Below, piece by piece: positions 44,726 through 53,197 of a DNA stretch of 64,000 bases. Both the position numbers and the translations under genes were made by a program. Numbering within the stretch: the stretch's first letter is position 1; each line of letters opens with the position of its first letter. The notes under the pieces are model-generated. The model worked only from the letters and a program-made list of their open reading frames with translations. It was not told the DNA's origin and made no database searches. Location: the NCBI GenBank assembly GCA_964538025.1, contig CAZICZ010000002.1, positions 1 through 64,000 of the forward strand. Reading direction: 5' to 3'. The DNA comes from UBA5078 sp964538025. Lineage in GTDB: Bacteria > Pseudomonadota > Gammaproteobacteria > Pseudomonadales > Pseudohongiellaceae.

Positions 44726-46111
44726 ATGGCGCCCTCTCTGTTTGATTCTCTCGACACTCCGTCTGCCGGCACCGTCTCTGCGTTTTCCCCTCTGGCATCG
44801 CGTATGCGTCCCCGGACGCTTGTCGAGTTTGTCGGGCAGGACCATTTGCTGGGACCCGGCAAACCGCTGGGAGAGGCTATTCGCAAGGGGCTCCCCCATT
44901 CCATGATTTTGTGGGGCCCGCCCGGAGTGGGTAAGACGACACTTGCCAGAATGTTGGCGAAGGAATGTCGGGGACACTTTGAAAGCCTCTCCGCCGTTCT
45001 CAGCGGTGTGAAGGACATTCGGGAAGCAGTCGAGCGGGCACAGCTCCTGCGGCACACCAAAGGAGTTCCCACAGTCTTGTTTGTGGACGAGGTGCACCGC
45101 TTCAACAAAAGCCAGCAGGATGCCTTTCTGCCGCATGTGGAGGAGGGGACGCTAATCTTTGTGGGTGCTACCACCGAGAATCCCTCGTTTGAACTGAATA
45201 ACGCGCTGCTATCCCGCGCGCGCGTCTATCTGCTGACCTCGCTCACGAATGCCGATATTGAGCGCCTCATCCAGCTCGCCTTGAGCGATCAGGAGCGCGG
45301 GCTGGCAAGATTCTCCCCCACACTCCCGGAGTCGGCCAAACGCCGAATTGCCTCTGCCGCAGATGGTGATGCCCGCCGAGCGCTCAACCTGTTGGAGCTC
45401 GCCATGGACATGGCCGGTACAGGGGAGATCAATGACGAGGTTCTTGATCAGGTGCTGCAAGGAGATCCCCGTCGATTCGACAAGGGCGGGGATGTCTTCT
45501 ATGAACAGATCTCCGCCCTGCACAAAGCGGTGCGCGGATCGAGTCCCGATGCCGCCTTGTACTGGTGTTGCCGCATGTTGGACGGTGGCTGCGATCCGTT
45601 ATATATTGCCCGCCGCTTGGTCAGGATGGCGAGCGAAGACATTGGCAACGCGGATCCGCGGGCCCTGGAGATAGCCCTTTGTGCGTGGGATGTACTGACC
45701 CGTTTGGGCAGTCCCGAGGGCGAATTGAGCATCGCACACGCCGTGCTGTATCTTGCCAGTGCCCCCAAGAGCAATGCCGTCTACGAAGCCTTCAATGCGG
45801 CGATGGGCCTGGTAAGAAAGGATAGTTCACGGGAGGTGCCGCTGCATTTGCGCAATGCGCCTACCGCACTGATGAGTGAAATGGCGTACGGCGCTGATTA
45901 TCGCTATGCCCATGATGAACCGGGGGGCTATGCTGCTGGTGAAAACTATTTTCCTGAGGCCTTGAAGGACACACGGTTTTATTTCCCGCGCGAGAGTGGT
46001 TTGGAAACGAGAATACGCGAGAAACTGGACGCCTTGCGTGAACGAGATGCGGCGAGAGACACCCGACGCTATGACGAATCGGGCAAGGGTCAAAAAGGGA
46101 GAGCACGATGA
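44726..46111 (+). CDS. rarA: Replication-associated recombination protein RarA (MgsA)
   Basis: AAA+ ATPase of the clamp-loader family acting at stalled replication forks. 461 residues. Walker A is WGPPGVGKTTLARML, Walker B is FVDEVHRFNKSQQD, sensor GATTENPSFELNNALLSRAR, and the C-terminal tetramerisation region includes CRMLDGGCDPLYIARRLVRMASEDIGNADP. Its stop overlaps the crcB start by four bases (ATGA). Confidence 0.94.
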   Translation: MAPSLFDSLDTPSAGTVSAFSPLASRMRPRTLVEFVGQDHLLGPGKPLGEAIRKGLPHSMILWGPPGVGKTTLARMLAKECRGHFESLSAVLSGVKDIREAVERAQLLRHTKGVPTVLFVDEVHRFNKSQQDAFLPHVEEGTLIFVGATTENPSFELNNALLSRARVYLLTSLTNADIERLIQLALSDQERGLARFSPTLPESAKRRIASAADGDARRALNLLELAMDMAGTGEINDEVLDQVLQGDPRRFDKGGDVFYEQISALHKAVRGSSPDAALYWCCRMLDGGCDPLYIARRLVRMASEDIGNADPRALEIALCAWDVLTRLGSPEGELSIAHAVLYLASAPKSNAVYEAFNAAMGLVRKDSSREVPLHLRNAPTALMSEMAYGADYRYAHDEPGGYAAGENYFPEALKDTRFYFPRESGLETRIREKLDALRERDAARDTRRYDESGKGQKGRAR

Positions 46112-46473
46112 TGTTTTCACTTGCCGTAGGCGTAGGGGGAGCGCTCGGCGCAATGTCTCGTTATTGGGTGATGAGCGTTTTCAGCGCTCACCGGTTTCCC
46201 TGGGGGACCTTGCTTGTCAATGTGCTGGGCTCGCTGTTGATCGGCCTGTTTTATGTCGCCATCACAGAGCGATTACTTCTGTCGGATCAGTGGCGTGCGA
46301 TCATCGTCGTGGGCTTTCTAGGCGCCTTTACGACATTTTCCACCTATTCGCTCGATGCGCTTTTGCTTCTGCAAAATGGTCAATGGTTCAAAGCGGCCAC
46401 GTATCTCGTCAGTAGTGTGTTGCTGTGTTTATTGAGTGCGTGGGCTGGCATGCTGATGATGCGCGCGCTGTAA
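46108..46473 (+). CDS. crcB: Fluoride ion channel CrcB (Fluc)
   Basis: Small dual-topology fluoride exporter of 121 residues with four membrane segments. The conserved GGALGAMSRYW, NVLGSLLIG and the pore segment GFLGAFTTFSTYSLDA are present. Translationally coupled to rarA, a neighbourhood common in gammaproteobacteria. No fluoride riboswitch is possible before it, because the upstream gene overlaps. Confidence 0.93.
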   Translation: MMFSLAVGVGGALGAMSRYWVMSVFSAHRFPWGTLLVNVLGSLLIGLFYVAITERLLLSDQWRAIIVVGFLGAFTTFSTYSLDALLLLQNGQWFKAATYLVSSVLLCLLSAWAGMLMMRAL

Positions 46474-46507
46474 ATTTTTACTTTTACCTACAGGAAACCC
46501 GAAGGCA

Positions 46508-47782
46508 ATGTTGGATCCCAAATTGTTGCGCACCGACCCGGACCGAGTCGCTGCCGCGCTGAAGAAAAAACACTTTGTTCTGGATATCGATCAGTTGAAT
46601 GCACTGGATATCCGGCGACGTGAGCTGCAGCAGGAAACGGAAAAACTGCAGAACGAGCGCAATGTCCGTTCCAAATCAATCGGACAGGCAAAAGCTTCTG
46701 GTCAAGATATCGCCCCATTGATGGCGGAAGTGGCAAGTCTGGGGGATTCACTCGAGAACAATAAGAAAGCCTTGGCGCAGGTACAGGACGCCTACAATGA
46801 CCTGCTGATGCGACTCCCGAACATGCCACAGGAATGTGTTCCCGAGGGCAAGGATGAGCATGGCAACGTCGAGCTGCGTCGTTGGGGAACCCCACGACGG
46901 TTTGAATTTGATGTGCAGGATCATGTGGCCATCGGTGAGGCTATGGGCGCCATGGACTTTGCGACCGCCACAAAATTGACAGGAAGCCGCTTTGTCGTCC
47001 TGAAGGCCGGCATTGCTAAACTGCACCGCGCCCTGATTCAGTTCATGCTGGATCAGCATACGCAGGCGCACGGATACACCGAGGTGTATACGCCATATAT
47101 CGTCAATCGCGACTCCCTGCTGGGCACAGGGCAGTTGCCCAAGTTCGCCGAGGATCTCTTCCGGTTGGAAGGCGAGAATGAGTATTACCTGATTCCAACG
47201 GCTGAAGTTCCCGTGACCAATCTGGTGCGCGACAGCATCGTGCCTGCAGAGCAAATGCCGCTCAAGTATGTGTGTCACACGCCGTGTTTTCGCAGCGAAG
47301 CGGGCAGCTACGGTCGCGATACGCGCGGGATGATTCGCCAGCACCAATTTGAAAAAGTAGAGCTCGTGCAACTGGTATTGCCCGAGCATTCGGATGCGGC
47401 GCTGGAGGAGTTGACGGGCCATGCCGAGGCAATTCTGCAATTGCTCGAACTGCCTTATCGCGCCATGCTGCTGTGCGGCGGGGATATGGGCGCCAATGCG
47501 GCGCGCACCATCGACCTGGAAGTATGGTTGCCCTCTCAGGACTGCTACCGCGAGATTTCTTCCTGCAGTACCTTTGAGGATTTCCAGGCGCGTCGCATGC
47601 AAGCACGTTGGCGCAATCCGGAAACGGGCAAGCCGGAACTCATGCACACTCTTAATGGATCCGGATTGGCCATTGGTCGGACCTTGGTTGCGATTCTCGA
47701 GAATTATCAGAATGCGGACGGATCCGTCACCATTCCTGCGGCGCTGCGCTCCTACATGAACGGGCTTGAGCGATTGGCCTGA
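46508..47782 (+). CDS. serS: Seryl-tRNA synthetase
   Basis: Class II synthetase charging tRNA-Ser. 424 residues. The N-terminal long coiled coil (about 28-100, RRELQQETEKLQNERNVRSK) contacts the long variable arm of tRNA-Ser; motif 2 is FRSEAGSYGRDTRGMIRQHQFEKVELV and motif 3 HTLNGSGLAIGRTLVAILENYQ. The selenocysteine-tRNA is also charged by this enzyme where present. It lies 34 bases after crcB. The tRNA-Ser(UGA) gene is also in this window at 52.8 kb. Confidence 0.96.
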   Translation: MLDPKLLRTDPDRVAAALKKKHFVLDIDQLNALDIRRRELQQETEKLQNERNVRSKSIGQAKASGQDIAPLMAEVASLGDSLENNKKALAQVQDAYNDLLMRLPNMPQECVPEGKDEHGNVELRRWGTPRRFEFDVQDHVAIGEAMGAMDFATATKLTGSRFVVLKAGIAKLHRALIQFMLDQHTQAHGYTEVYTPYIVNRDSLLGTGQLPKFAEDLFRLEGENEYYLIPTAEVPVTNLVRDSIVPAEQMPLKYVCHTPCFRSEAGSYGRDTRGMIRQHQFEKVELVQLVLPEHSDAALEELTGHAEAILQLLELPYRAMLLCGGDMGANAARTIDLEVWLPSQDCYREISSCSTFEDFQARRMQARWRNPETGKPELMHTLNGSGLAIGRTLVAILENYQNADGSVTIPAALRSYMNGLERLA

Positions 47783-47829
47783 CGGGCATGTATCTCTGAG
47801 CCCAATTGCGCATCCGAGGAGTCGGCAGT

Positions 47830-49245
47830 ATGCAGTTTCTACCTATTTTTTTGAACGTCCGTGCGCAATACTGCCTCGTAGTCGGGGGCGGAGAAGTGGC
47901 TTTTCGCAAGGCGACGCTTCTGGATCGCGCCGGCGCGCGACTGCGGGTTGTTGCTCCCCGGATTGATAGCGAGCTTGAAGCCTTGGTCGTCGCCGGCGCC
48001 GGGGAACTTCGGATACGGGCATTCAGTGAAAGCGATCTGGACGGAGTCTTTCTCGTAGTTGCGGCGACTGACTATGAAGAGGTCAACGCACAGGTGTCCC
48101 ATGCAGCACGCAATCGCGGACTTCCCGTCAATGTAGTCGACAAGCCCTCCCTGTGCAGTTTCATCGTCCCCTCGATCGTGGACCGCTCACCGGTGGTCAT
48201 CGCCATTTCAAGTGGTGGCACATCGCCCATTTTGACCCGCAAGATCAAGGAAAGAATTGAAACCATGTTGCCGGCGGCCTATGGCCGTCTCGCCGACATG
48301 CTGGGTGCCTACCGGGGTCGCGTCAAGTCGGTGATTAGCGAATTTCGCGCTCGCACGCGATTTTGGGAGTCTTTGCTGTCCGGACCATTTCCGGAAATGG
48401 TGCTGACGGGTGAAGACGACGACGCCCGCCGCTTTCTGGAGCAGCATCTGGCGAGTGCTCCGGCAGAAACCGTTACCGGTGAAGTATTTCTCGTGGGCGC
48501 AGGCCCCGGCGATCCCGATCTGTTAACCCTGAAAGCACTACGACTGATGCAGGAAGCCGATGTGGTGCTTTATGACCGACTGGTGTCTCCCGAAATACTG
48601 CAGCGCATTCGTCCCGATGCCGAACGCATCAATGTGGGCAAGGAACGGTCCCATCATCTGGTGCCGCAGGAAGAGATTAACGTCATGCTTGTTCGCCTTG
48701 CCTATGAAGGGCGAAAGGTAGTGCGTCTCAAAGGAGGTGACCCGTTCATCTTTGGTCGCGGAGGTGAGGAGATCGACCACCTCGCGGAAGCGCGCATACC
48801 TTTCCAGGTAATTCCCGGCATCACCGCCGCATCGGGATGTGCTTGTTATGCCGGCATTCCATTGACGCATCGGGATTGTGCACAGTCGGTGCGTTTTGTT
48901 GCCGGACAGCTGAAGGACGGCGCGATCGATCTGGATTGGACGTCCCTGGCAGCCGAGCACCAGACCGTGGTTTTTTATATGGGACTGGTTGGGCTGCACA
49001 TGATCTGCGAACAGCTGGTGGCGCATGGCGCCGATCCGGGCACGCCGATAGCGATTGTTCAGCAAGGAACACGGGCCACACAACAAGTGCTGACAGGCAC
49101 TTTGGCATCCATGCCTGAACTGGTGCAACGCCATGAAGTCAAAGCGCCAACAATCATCATTGTGGGCAAAGTGGTTGAACTGCAGTCGCGCTACGCGTGG
49201 TACCGCAGATCGGCCCGTATCGAACAGGCCGACCTTGCACGGTGA
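47830..49245 (+). CDS. cysG: Siroheme synthase CysG
   Basis: Trifunctional enzyme making siroheme for sulfite and nitrite reductases. 471 residues (E. coli 457). The N-terminal dehydrogenase/ferrochelatase part carries VVGGGEVAFRKATLLDRAGA and the phosphoserine region SSGGTSPILTRKIKE; the C-terminal SUMT methyltransferase starts near residue 218 with VFLVGAGPGDPDLLTLKALR and has RLKGGDPFIFGRGGEE and VIPGITAA. ATG 47830 is preceded by GGAG at good spacing. Its product serves sulfite reductase, downstream of CysH. Confidence 0.94.
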   Translation: MQFLPIFLNVRAQYCLVVGGGEVAFRKATLLDRAGARLRVVAPRIDSELEALVVAGAGELRIRAFSESDLDGVFLVVAATDYEEVNAQVSHAARNRGLPVNVVDKPSLCSFIVPSIVDRSPVVIAISSGGTSPILTRKIKERIETMLPAAYGRLADMLGAYRGRVKSVISEFRARTRFWESLLSGPFPEMVLTGEDDDARRFLEQHLASAPAETVTGEVFLVGAGPGDPDLLTLKALRLMQEADVVLYDRLVSPEILQRIRPDAERINVGKERSHHLVPQEEINVMLVRLAYEGRKVVRLKGGDPFIFGRGGEEIDHLAEARIPFQVIPGITAASGCACYAGIPLTHRDCAQSVRFVAGQLKDGAIDLDWTSLAAEHQTVVFYMGLVGLHMICEQLVAHGADPGTPIAIVQQGTRATQQVLTGTLASMPELVQRHEVKAPTIIIVGKVVELQSRYAWYRRSARIEQADLAR

Positions 49246-49249
49246 GGGT

Positions 49250-50353
49250 TCACACAATCAGTCCATAACGGCTGTTCAGAACGTCCAGAATTTCCTGTTT
49301 CGGATTTTCAGACAGTGTGATGGGTTTGCCTGTAATTTTGGCGGCAATATCGAGGTAGGTGCGGGACACCTGCATCAGAATATCCTCCGGCAAGGCGTTA
49401 TCCCGCGCTAGCGCACTGCGTTCCGGCATTCTGTCCTTGTTCAGCAGAATGTCCGGATCGGGGAAATAGGACAGTAGCTGCTGCCGAAACTCTTCTTTGG
49501 ACTTCTCGATGACCTTGCCTTCACGGTATGAAGGACCGTCCCAGATTCGGGAAGAATCCGGTGTGCCTACTTCATCCATGTAAATCAGTTTTTCCTTGCC
49601 GTGGCTGTCCCGCACGTAGCCAAATTCGAATTTGGTATCCACAAAGACCTGATCGATTTTTTCCAGCGCGTCACTGATCAGATGGAAGCCTTCCCGCAAG
49701 AGCTTCTCGTAGAAATCAATGTCCTCGAAGCGCCGGAAGTTGAACGCCGCGTAATGGTGTTCAATGTCCTTGCGTGTGATGTTGACGTCGTCAGCCTCAG
49801 GGACACCGGGAATCCCCTTCAAAATACCTTTGGTGGAGGGGGTGATCAGCAGTTCGGGAAGTTTCTGATCCTTTTGCAGGCCGTCTGGAATCTTGATACC
49901 GCAGAACTCACGCTCACCTTTGGTGTAGGAGCGCCACATGGAGCCGGTGATGTACTGGCGACAGATTGCCTCGATCATGACCGGCTTTGCCTTCTGCACG
50001 ATCCAGACAAAAGGGTGCGGGATTTCGAGAATATGACTCTGCGCCAGCCCCTGTTCGCGGAACATGCCAAACCAGTGGTTGGAGATGGCATTGAGTGCAG
50101 CCCCTTTGCCTGGAACTCCGTTCAAGCCACCTTCACCGTGCCAGATGCAGTCAAATGCAGAGATGCGGTCGCTGATTACCATGATGGCCAATGGAGCGTC
50201 TGCGGCGACATCGTATCCACGTTCACGAATCAATCGGGCACTGTCTTCAGGCGTGAGCCAATAGACTGACCGCACCTTGCCACTGTGCACGGGCTGGTGG
50301 GTTCGGATGGGCAGATCGTTGTTGATGGCAAGCACACGGGTAGCGAGACTCAT
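49250..50353 (-). CDS. purC: SAICAR synthetase PurC, long form
   Basis: Phosphoribosylaminoimidazole-succinocarboxamide synthase: joins aspartate to CAIR in purine synthesis. 367 residues, the longer version found in Vibrio and relatives rather than the ~237-residue E. coli type. VHSGKVRSVYWL, IMVISDRISAFDCIW, ISNHWFGMF, EAICRQYITGSMWRSY and LIYMDEVGTPDSSRIWDG are diagnostic. It converges with cysG (four bases apart) and stands 82 bases downstream of tusE. Confidence 0.92.
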   Translation of the reverse strand: MSLATRVLAINNDLPIRTHQPVHSGKVRSVYWLTPEDSARLIRERGYDVAADAPLAIMVISDRISAFDCIWHGEGGLNGVPGKGAALNAISNHWFGMFREQGLAQSHILEIPHPFVWIVQKAKPVMIEAICRQYITGSMWRSYTKGEREFCGIKIPDGLQKDQKLPELLITPSTKGILKGIPGVPEADDVNITRKDIEHHYAAFNFRRFEDIDFYEKLLREGFHLISDALEKIDQVFVDTKFEFGYVRDSHGKEKLIYMDEVGTPDSSRIWDGPSYREGKVIEKSKEEFRQQLLSYFPDPDILLNKDRMPERSALARDNALPEDILMQVSRTYLDIAAKITGKPITLSENPKQEILDVLNSRYGLIV

Positions 50354-50435
50354 GGTGAAAAGTCCTGAAAAATTGCGTCAAAGAATCAGTGAAAAGCGAG
50401 CGCGAATGATAGCAGATATCCCCTGAGTCGCCAGA

Positions 50436-50774
50436 TCAGAAGCAATTGCTGGGGCGTGGAAGACCAGCAATTTTGGCGGCCAGCAGCGCGGGATTTCCGG
50501 GGAACAGCGTCATCAGGTAAAGACTGCGTCCTTTCTCAGGACCCAATGTTTGGCACACCAGTTTGACCAGCGGACGCATGGCCGGCGAGAGTCCGTGCGC
50601 GCGATAGAAGTCGCGTAGCACCGTCAGGATTTCCCAATGTTGGGCTGTCAGTTCCAGCGACGCTTTTTGGGCAAGGAGATCTGCTACTTCCGGAGACCAG
50701 TCCTCCAGATTTCGCAGATATCCGTCTCGGTCGAGCGGAATTTTGCGACGACTTGGAAGGAGGAGGTCGCTCAT
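50436..50774 (-). CDS. tusE: Sulfurtransferase TusE (DsrC-like)
   Basis: Last carrier of the Tus sulfur relay: it takes persulfide sulfur from TusBCD and gives it to MnmA. 112 residues with LDRDGYLRNLEDWSPEVADLLA, ELTAQHWEILTVLRDFY and the essential cysteine as penultimate residue (C111, in PSNCF). Only one conserved cysteine is present, which separates it from dissimilatory DsrC. It follows tusB by five bases. Confidence 0.9.
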   Translation of the reverse strand: MSDLLLPSRRKIPLDRDGYLRNLEDWSPEVADLLAQKASLELTAQHWEILTVLRDFYRAHGLSPAMRPLVKLVCQTLGPEKGRSLYLMTLFPGNPALLAAKIAGLPRPSNCF

Positions 50775-50779
50775 CTGAA

Positions 50780-51070
50780 TCAGAACCAGCTGAGGTTACG
50801 TTGGCAGCGTGTCACCAGAGCGACAAAGCCCGCGTAATCCACCAGTTCCACAGAGGGAGTCGCTATCGGAAGAGACAGACCCCGAGCTGACAGGTCCTCC
50901 TGCAGCACATAGCAATTCACGCCCGCTGGCAGAGGGAGGTCCTCCCAGCACGCGCACAGATAAACCCCGTCCTCGATCAGCAGCAGGCTGTCCTGTGGCT
51001 GGAGGACACGAAGGCAATCCGACAACGCACCGCTCGGTGCACTTTGGTTGAGTATATGCAAGGTGTTCAT
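50780..51070 (-). CDS. tusB: Sulfurtransferase complex subunit TusB
   Basis: DsrH-family subunit of 96 residues of the TusBCD hexamer. The opening MNTLHILNQSAPSGALSDCL, LLLIEDGVYLC and the ending VDYAGFVALVTRCQRNLSWF fit the family. Its start overlaps the stop of tusC by four bases, so the subunits are made in register. Confidence 0.87.
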   Translation of the reverse strand: MNTLHILNQSAPSGALSDCLRVLQPQDSLLLIEDGVYLCACWEDLPLPAGVNCYVLQEDLSARGLSLPIATPSVELVDYAGFVALVTRCQRNLSWF

Positions 51071-51432
51071 AGTGCAAACACCTCGTCAGAATCTGCGATC
51101 AGGGCTGCCAATTCGGCCGCAGAACACAGGATCACGGGGATGACCAGATCCTCCACATTGAGGCCACGTTCAGCCAGCGCGGCCGCCTCTACAAACACTT
51201 GGTCCACGTCATAGAGCGGCAGCGCCCCGAAGGCAGCGCTGAGATCTTTTCCCTGGATATGCGCAGGATGTTGCCCGCGCGTGAGTTGCCAGAGGCCATC
51301 TCCCATAAACATCAGCAGGACGCGTTGTTCGAATACCGCCGCCGAGAGCACCATGTCCAGCAACGCTTTTGCCCGGCCACTCCCATGTGGGGCGCTGCGG
51401 GCAATAAAACTCAACGTGCAGCGCTTGCTCAT
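51067..51432 (-). CDS. tusC: Sulfurtransferase complex subunit TusC
   Basis: DsrF-family subunit of 121 residues. LSFIARSAPHGSGRAKALLDMVLSAA, VLLMFMGDGLWQL and LPLYDVDQVFVE mark the family. ATG 51432 overlaps the tusD stop by four bases; the frame is open upstream within tusD but without family sequence. Confidence 0.87.
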   Translation of the reverse strand: MSKRCTLSFIARSAPHGSGRAKALLDMVLSAAVFEQRVLLMFMGDGLWQLTRGQHPAHIQGKDLSAAFGALPLYDVDQVFVEAAALAERGLNVEDLVIPVILCSAAELAALIADSDEVFAL

Positions 51433-51824
51433 CCTTTGGCTCCGAAACTGACGACGCGGTCGGATTCGAGACACGCATCTACCCACTGCCCAAGTCCGGA
51501 CAGGGTATAGGCAGGCGCCAGGGTGGCTGCCGTTTTTTCGTAACGCCGCGCTTCCTCTGCATTCATGATGCCGCGTTTCAGCGCGCTGGCGACGCAGACA
51601 ACAGCGTCCAGGGAATGAGACTCGATCAGATTCTGCCAGGCCTTGGGAAGATCAAATTCATCTTGTGGCAGTGCCGACGCGCCATTCGCGACGTGGACAC
51701 CTTCCTGATAGAAAAAGACGCGGTATACCGCATGTCCCGCAGTCAAGGCTGCGAGGGTGAAGCGATAGGCGCTGTAGGCGGCTTGAGAGCCGGGGGCAGC
51801 GAAGACCACAATCGTCAGTTTCAC
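51429..51824 (-). CDS. tusD: Sulfurtransferase complex subunit TusD
   Basis: DsrE-family subunit of 131 residues that accepts sulfur from TusA on its active-site cysteine (C77 in VVCVASALKRG, equivalent to E. coli C78). FFYQEGVHVANGAS, DEFDLPKAWQNL and LSGLGQW are shared with E. coli TusD. I choose the GTG at 51824, which begins VKLTIVV like the E. coli MRFAIVV; a TTG at 51854 would lie very close to a TATAAT (51860-51855), which is a plausible -10 for the tusDCBE transcript and argues for the later start. Confidence 0.85.
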   Translation of the reverse strand: MKLTIVVFAAPGSQAAYSAYRFTLAALTAGHAVYRVFFYQEGVHVANGASALPQDEFDLPKAWQNLIESHSLDAVVCVASALKRGIMNAEEARRYEKTAATLAPAYTLSGLGQWVDACLESDRVVSFGAKG

Positions 51825-51870
51825 GGGGGATACCGAATGTTGAAATGCGGGCAATTATAGTCTGGCTGCC

Positions 51871-51900
51871 AAAAAAAAGCCCCGGTCGGTGCCGGGGCTT
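51871..51900 (-). terminator. Rho-independent terminator of yccA
   Basis: On the minus strand a nine-base stem AAGCCCCGG / CCGGGGCTT with a six-base loop is followed by an uninterrupted run of eight T. It lies 24 bases after the yccA stop and just upstream of the tusD promoter, insulating the two units. Confidence 0.9.
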
Positions 51901-51924
51901 GAGCGTTGATTGGCGGTGTCGCGA

Positions 51925-52590
51925 TTACTCGTCGCCGGAAAAAGCCATTAGCAGATGAATCAGGCTCATGAAGAGGTTATAGATTGAGACGAACAAGGTA
52001 ATGGTCGCGAGAATGTAGTTTTGCTCACCACCGTTCACAATTTCGCCTGTCTGATACAGGATGATGGCACTTGCAAATACCATGAAACCGACAGAGATGG
52101 CCAATTGCAAGGCAGGGACCTGCAAGAAGAAGCCGAGAATCATGGCGGCCAGCAACACAAAGCATCCTGCGGTGATAAAGCCGCTCAGGAAGCTGAAGTC
52201 CTTACGGGAGACCAGTGCGTACCCTGAGAGCCCGAAGAAGATAAAGGCGGTGCCCCCGAGAGCGGTGCTCAGGACCTGGCTGCCAGCGGCAGTAGAGGTC
52301 AACATGCCGATCAGAGGCCCGGTGCCGTAGCCAATCAGCCCCGCAAACGCGAAAACTGTCAACAGACCCCATGCGCTGCGAGCCAGTGCCTGCGTCGCAA
52401 ACAGAAGGCCATAGACCCCAATAATGTACACCCACATATTCATCGGGGCGGCATTGGTGCTGAGGGCTGCCATCAGGGCGCTGAACCCCAGAGTCATTCC
52501 CAAAAGCAGATAGGTGTTCTTCAGCACCTTGTTGACGGCAAGGGCCGACTCGTGGGTACGTGAGGTGGTCAAAACATCTAGTTGGCTCAT
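51925..52590 (-). CDS. yccA: Bax inhibitor-1/YccA family membrane protein
   Basis: Inner-membrane protein of 221 residues with seven predicted membrane segments. In E. coli, YccA binds FtsH and restrains its degradation of SecY. Family features are LKNTYLLLGMTLGFSALMAAL, the SGYALVSRKDFSFLSGF loop and the acidic C-terminus after SIYNLFMSLIHLLMAFSG. ATG 52590 is preceded by GGAG. The tus-yccA-tRNA-Ser neighbourhood is also known from other gammaproteobacteria. Confidence 0.9.
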   Translation of the reverse strand: MSQLDVLTTSRTHESALAVNKVLKNTYLLLGMTLGFSALMAALSTNAAPMNMWVYIIGVYGLLFATQALARSAWGLLTVFAFAGLIGYGTGPLIGMLTSTAAGSQVLSTALGGTAFIFFGLSGYALVSRKDFSFLSGFITAGCFVLLAAMILGFFLQVPALQLAISVGFMVFASAIILYQTGEIVNGGEQNYILATITLFVSIYNLFMSLIHLLMAFSGDE

Positions 52591-52795
52591 AGCATTCTCC
52601 GTTGTAACGTCAGTGCACACATAGACCGGCCAGTGGTGCGAACTGTTTCATTGAACAAAGAGGGCCGCAAGGGGAAATATGCGGTCTCCGCGGGCTGATT
52701 TCAATCGCTGGTACGGCCGTTCAGGCTGGGTCATCATACCGGGGTACCGGGTGAAAGCAAGGGCTCGGAATTCGCCTGTTGTCGGCATTCCGAGG

Positions 52796-52823
52796 TTGAC
52801 TGAAACGGATTTTCAAGTAAGAT
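52796..52823 (+). promoter_or_regulatory. Promoter of tRNA-Ser
   Basis: TTGACT (52796-52801) and TAAGAT (52818-52823) are separated by 16 bases, 14 bases before the mature tRNA. The sequence after the -10 is C-rich (TGCACCCC), whereas stringently controlled promoters carry a GC-rich discriminator here, so growth-rate control is possible. Confidence 0.65.
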
Positions 52824-52836
52824 TGCACCCCGTTGC

Positions 52837-52926
52837 GGAGGGGTGGCAGAGCGGTTGAATGCACCGGTCTTGAAAACCGGCGAGGATGAAAGTCCTTCGA
52901 GAGTTCGAATCTCTCCCCCTCCGCCA
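52837..52926 (+). tRNA. tRNA-Ser (anticodon UGA)
   Basis: The acceptor stem GGAGGGG pairs with CCCCTCC, followed by discriminator G and an encoded CCA (52924-52926). The anticodon stem CCGGT/ACCGG closes the loop CTTGAAA, giving anticodon TGA. The long variable arm (CGAGGATGAAAGTCCTTC) is the class II feature expected of serine tRNA, and the T arm is GAGAG TTCGAAT CTCTC. U34 of this tRNA type is the target of the cmo5U/mcmo5U modification, and CmoM is encoded in this window. No terminator is evident downstream; the next 271 bases hold nothing I can identify. Confidence 0.97.
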
Positions 52927-53197
52927 ACTTCCTTTCCGAACCCCTCCCATTGCCGTTTCTATCTCGTCCGATTCTTCACGCCGATATCCTGCTTTCATCA
53001 CAGATGTCATGAGTGATGGCTTTTAGGTCATTGCACGCGATTTCAGGCACAAAGACAGATCGCAAGGGTATTACGATTTGAACCTGTATTCGGCTTTGGC
53101 TTATGATCGGGCGCTGATCTGAGGCAGCCTCGTTTACCCACGAGCGTCAGAACTCACACTCCCCAATCGCGCGTTTCTATAAACCAGCAGGATGACC

